A stretch of 64,000 bases of DNA from AWTP1-9 sp035703165. Its GTDB lineage: Bacteria > Bacteroidota > Bacteroidia > Chitinophagales > Chitinophagaceae. Position 1 is the first letter of the stretch. The number at the start of each line of letters is the position of its first letter. The notes beneath the pieces are model-generated. The model ran no database searches, was not told where the DNA came from, and saw only the letters and a list, made by a program, of their open reading frames with translations. This document shows, piece by piece, positions 62,038 through 64,000 of the stretch. The stretch is taken from assembly GCA_035703165.1 (NCBI GenBank), contig DASSYR010000046.1, positions 1-64,000 of the forward strand, written 5' to 3'. The position numbers and the translations under genes were made by a program.

Positions 62038-63411
62038 TTATTCGTTTACTTTAATGAAACTTTCGCTGTCCATCAGGAACTGTGCATTTGCTGCAACAGA
62101 ATCATGCGCAGACAAACCCTCTAAAACCTGGATTCTATTTTTATAAGTAATACCAGTTTTTACTTTGTAAGCTTTGAAACCGATACCATCTTTTATAAAT
62201 ACTACTTTATCCAATCCCAGCGAAACAACTGCTTGTACCGGAAGCCAGTTCGCTTCACGGCTGTTTCCGAAAATTGTGGCCTTAACCTGACTGCCGATAG
62301 GAATCTTCAAGATGGAATTATCAAAATAAACTCTTGCTGTAACGGTCTTGCTTTCCTGGCGATAAAATGGCTCAATGAAATTGATTGTTGCTCTGAAATC
62401 TTTATCCGGCGCCGTTTCCGGTACTATACGTACAGGACTGCCTTGACGGATGAGGCCTTGCTTATCGGCATAAAAATTAAGAATAGCCCAGGCCCGGTTT
62501 GGATTATATACAGTAAAAACCGTCTGACCTTTCTGAACGTACATTCCTTCTTTCAACGGCAATTCCTCGGTAAGAAGGGATATATCTCTCATTTCTCCAA
62601 GCTCCTTTTGCATAGATTGCGAACCAGCTTCATGTATGTGTCCGCTGTACTTGCTATACACAGAAATGGTGAAGGCGGCTTTCTTTGTTTCTATTACATC
62701 ATTTAATTGTTCCTGACTCATGCCCAATAACAATAACTTTTCTTTAGCAGCATTTACTAAAACAGTGTTTTCAATGTCATTCTTTAAGAGAAACAGAAGA
62801 TTTTGCTGTGCTGTTAATATTTCCGGGCTATATATTTCCATCACCTTTTGACCGCTTGTTATTTTCTGATAGCGGTAGCGTACATACAATTTTTCAATAC
62901 GGCCAGATACCCTTGCTGAAATTGTTCCCACCTGTTTTGTATCATAAGCTATTTTGCCCAGTGCCTCAACTTCAATTTCTTCATTGGCTGAATGAAGTGA
63001 TGTGATGGGTATGGAGGATAAAACATATTCATTCGTAGGCTGTAATAAAAAATCAATATTCAAATCTGACGAATTATCCACTGCTCCACCTTTCTTTACC
63101 AGGTCCATACCACAAATGGGACATTTCCCCGGCTTATCCCGGATGATTTCCGGATGCATGGGGCAGGTATAAACTTCTGTTTGATTGCCGTCGTTGTGCT
63201 GATGATTACCTTGCTTCATCTTAACAAGCCCCATTCCGCATTTAGGACATTTACCGGGCTTATCACTGAATACTGAATCTCCCGGCATGGGGCAGGTGTA
63301 CATTTCCTTTGCAACATCTGTAGTATGTCCTGAATGAGGGCCTTTGTTGTTGTTACAGGAAACAGTGATGATTGTCAAAAAAAAGCCGCTTAGTAATAAT
63401 AGTCTTTTCAT
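62038..63411 (-). CDS. RND adaptor (CusB-like) with two heavy-metal-binding domains
   Basis: 457 residues with a lipoprotein signal (FFLTIITVSC). Two HMBDs follow, MYTCPMPGDSVFSDKPGKCP/CGMGL and VYTCPMHPEIIRDKPGKCPI/CGMDL. The adaptor body has lipoyl segments (SARVSGRIEKLYVRYRYQKI and VYSKYSGHIHEAG) and a helical hairpin. Only 3 bases separate it from the next adaptor gene, and 11 from the multicopper oxidase. Part of a copper/silver tripartite system whose pump lies elsewhere or beyond the edge. Confidence 0.88.
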   Translation of the reverse strand: MKRLLLLSGFFLTIITVSCNNNKGPHSGHTTDVAKEMYTCPMPGDSVFSDKPGKCPKCGMGLVKMKQGNHQHNDGNQTEVYTCPMHPEIIRDKPGKCPICGMDLVKKGGAVDNSSDLNIDFLLQPTNEYVLSSIPITSLHSANEEIEVEALGKIAYDTKQVGTISARVSGRIEKLYVRYRYQKITSGQKVMEIYSPEILTAQQNLLFLLKNDIENTVLVNAAKEKLLLLGMSQEQLNDVIETKKAAFTISVYSKYSGHIHEAGSQSMQKELGEMRDISLLTEELPLKEGMYVQKGQTVFTVYNPNRAWAILNFYADKQGLIRQGSPVRIVPETAPDKDFRATINFIEPFYRQESKTVTARVYFDNSILKIPIGSQVKATIFGNSREANWLPVQAVVSLGLDKVVFIKDGIGFKAYKVKTGITYKNRIQVLEGLSAHDSVAANAQFLMDSESFIKVNE

Positions 63412-63422
63412 GTAATTATTGG

Positions 63423-64000
63423 TTAATTCAATTGATATTGGAGCATCATTCCATCATCTTCGTGTTCCAGGTTGTGACAGTGAAAAACAAAAACCCCGGT
63501 TAAGGATGCAAAGGGAATAATCAATTTTACTTTTTCCTGTGGCAAGAGCAGAACAGTATCTTTCCAACCGCTTTCAGAGGCTAACAATTGGCCACGGCCA
63601 CCTGTTCTTTCCAGTACCTGGAAGTGTACTCCATGAAGATGAATAGGATGTGGTTCATCGCCCTGTGAATTGTCAAATTCCCATATTTCCGTTGCATTAG
63701 CCGACACGGTTTCATCAATGCGGCTTTTGTTGTACGTCTTCCCGTTTATTTGGTGCATACCGGTCATATTCATGCCGCCGCTCATTTGCATTACGTTCAG
63801 TACAAAGTTTCTTGTTCGGGTAGCGGCTGTTGCCGGTATTGAATTAATAGACGAAAGACTGGCAGGAACATTGAAAGTGTCGTTTACTGTTTGTGTTATT
63901 TTAAATTTCAGAATCTTAAACCCTTGTTTTCCCTGGGCACTTCCAGCATTGTCAAACATTTTGTTCTCTAAAAATATTTCAGAGCCTATTGAAAGTCCGG
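63423..64000 (-). CDS. Multicopper oxidase, C-terminal part (5' end off the window)
   Basis: The frame is open from the right edge through 192 codons to the stop. HPIHLHGVHFQVLERTGGRG and FHCHNLEHEDDGMMLQYQ supply the trinuclear and type-1 copper ligands of the last cupredoxin domain, and QMSGGMNMTGMHQ is a Met-rich stretch. An internal Met (63957-63959) is not the true start. It resembles FtsP/CotA-type oxidases. It precedes two adaptor genes in one direction, probably one operon. Confidence 0.85.
   Translation of the reverse strand, partial: GLSIGSEIFLENKMFDNAGSAQGKQGFKILKFKITQTVNDTFNVPASLSSINSIPATAATRTRNFVLNVMQMSGGMNMTGMHQINGKTYNKSRIDETVSANATEIWEFDNSQGDEPHPIHLHGVHFQVLERTGGRGQLLASESGWKDTVLLLPQEKVKLIIPFASLTGVFVFHCHNLEHEDDGMMLQYQLN

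Noticed and set aside
1..64000. CRISPR arrays, tRNA/rRNA genes, IS elements and integrases
   Set aside because: No regularly spaced repeat array, no tRNA cloverleaf, no rRNA-like stretch and no transposase or integrase signature was found by reading.

Overview
The window is a roughly 40% GC, low-SD, Bacteroidota-type sequence, most likely Chitinophagia/Chitinophagaceae or a close relative (inference). Evidence: TAnnTTTG-like promoters, Bacteroides-type mobilisation genes, DUF6660/DUF6122/DUF2911 proteins, a MerT-MerP fusion, and an RND pump fused to its outer-membrane factor. No rRNA, tRNA, CRISPR array, transposase or integrase was found.

Region 1 (1-15 kb, nearly all minus strand) looks like mobile-element backbone. 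It holds an XRE regulator coupled to a PD-(D/E)XK nuclease cut by the window edge, a Pif1/RecD-like helicase, a VirD4/TraG-type coupling protein, a MOBP-type relaxase, a small MobC-like relaxosome protein with a strong palindrome (oriT candidate) upstream, an AlbA_2/Schlafen-domain protein, a RadC-like JAB protein, a DUF932 protein and an SSB. An MFS transporter, a rhodanese-persulfide dioxygenase and a Crp/Fnr regulator sit between the RadC and DUF932 genes like cargo. The non-coding DNA here is rich in structure: two related long hairpins lie upstream of radC and ssb, a common ~20-bp box precedes radC, DUF932 and ssb, and a ~150-bp two-hairpin element is present twice, flanking a gamma-glutamylcyclotransferase-like gene.

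Region 2 (15-17.3 kb) is a GmrSD-type DUF262+HNH protein followed by a small unknown gene, possibly a phage-defence cassette. Region 3 (17.2-20.9 kb) has porin, Rieske and di-haem oxidoreductase genes divergent from a DtxR-family regulator, with two DtxR-like boxes between them.

Region 4 (20.9-28 kb) is mercury-like. On the minus strand: ArsR repressor, MerTP with a long extra C-terminal domain, GDCCVxC protein, small membrane protein, VOC protein. Divergently: CsoR-family regulator, thioredoxin-like protein, a P1B ATPase with a YPC motif, a MerP-like lipoprotein and a CcdA-like protein. No MerA is present.

Region 5 (28-40 kb): TonB receptor, CPC-type Zn/Cd ATPase, NicO-like transporter, MgtC-like protein, RND adaptor, RND-OMF fusion pump, and two 50-residue single-TM proteins. 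Region 6 (40-57.4 kb) is copper/silver type: PepSY protein, CPH-type CopB ATPase, multicopper oxidase with C-terminal barrel, a DUF2231 protein with a Met-rich repeat tail, and a CusC-CusB-CusA set with metal-binding periplasmic proteins. Region 7 (57.5-64 kb) has a glutamine amidotransferase, a 2-hydroxyacid dehydrogenase and a PfkB kinase downstream of two tandem RND adaptors and the end of another multicopper oxidase running off the right edge.

Overall this is a mobilisable or formerly mobilisable heavy-metal resistance island: a transfer/maintenance module on the left and layered Hg-, Zn/Co/Cd- and Cu/Ag-type efflux and oxidation modules on the right, nearly all transcribed leftward.
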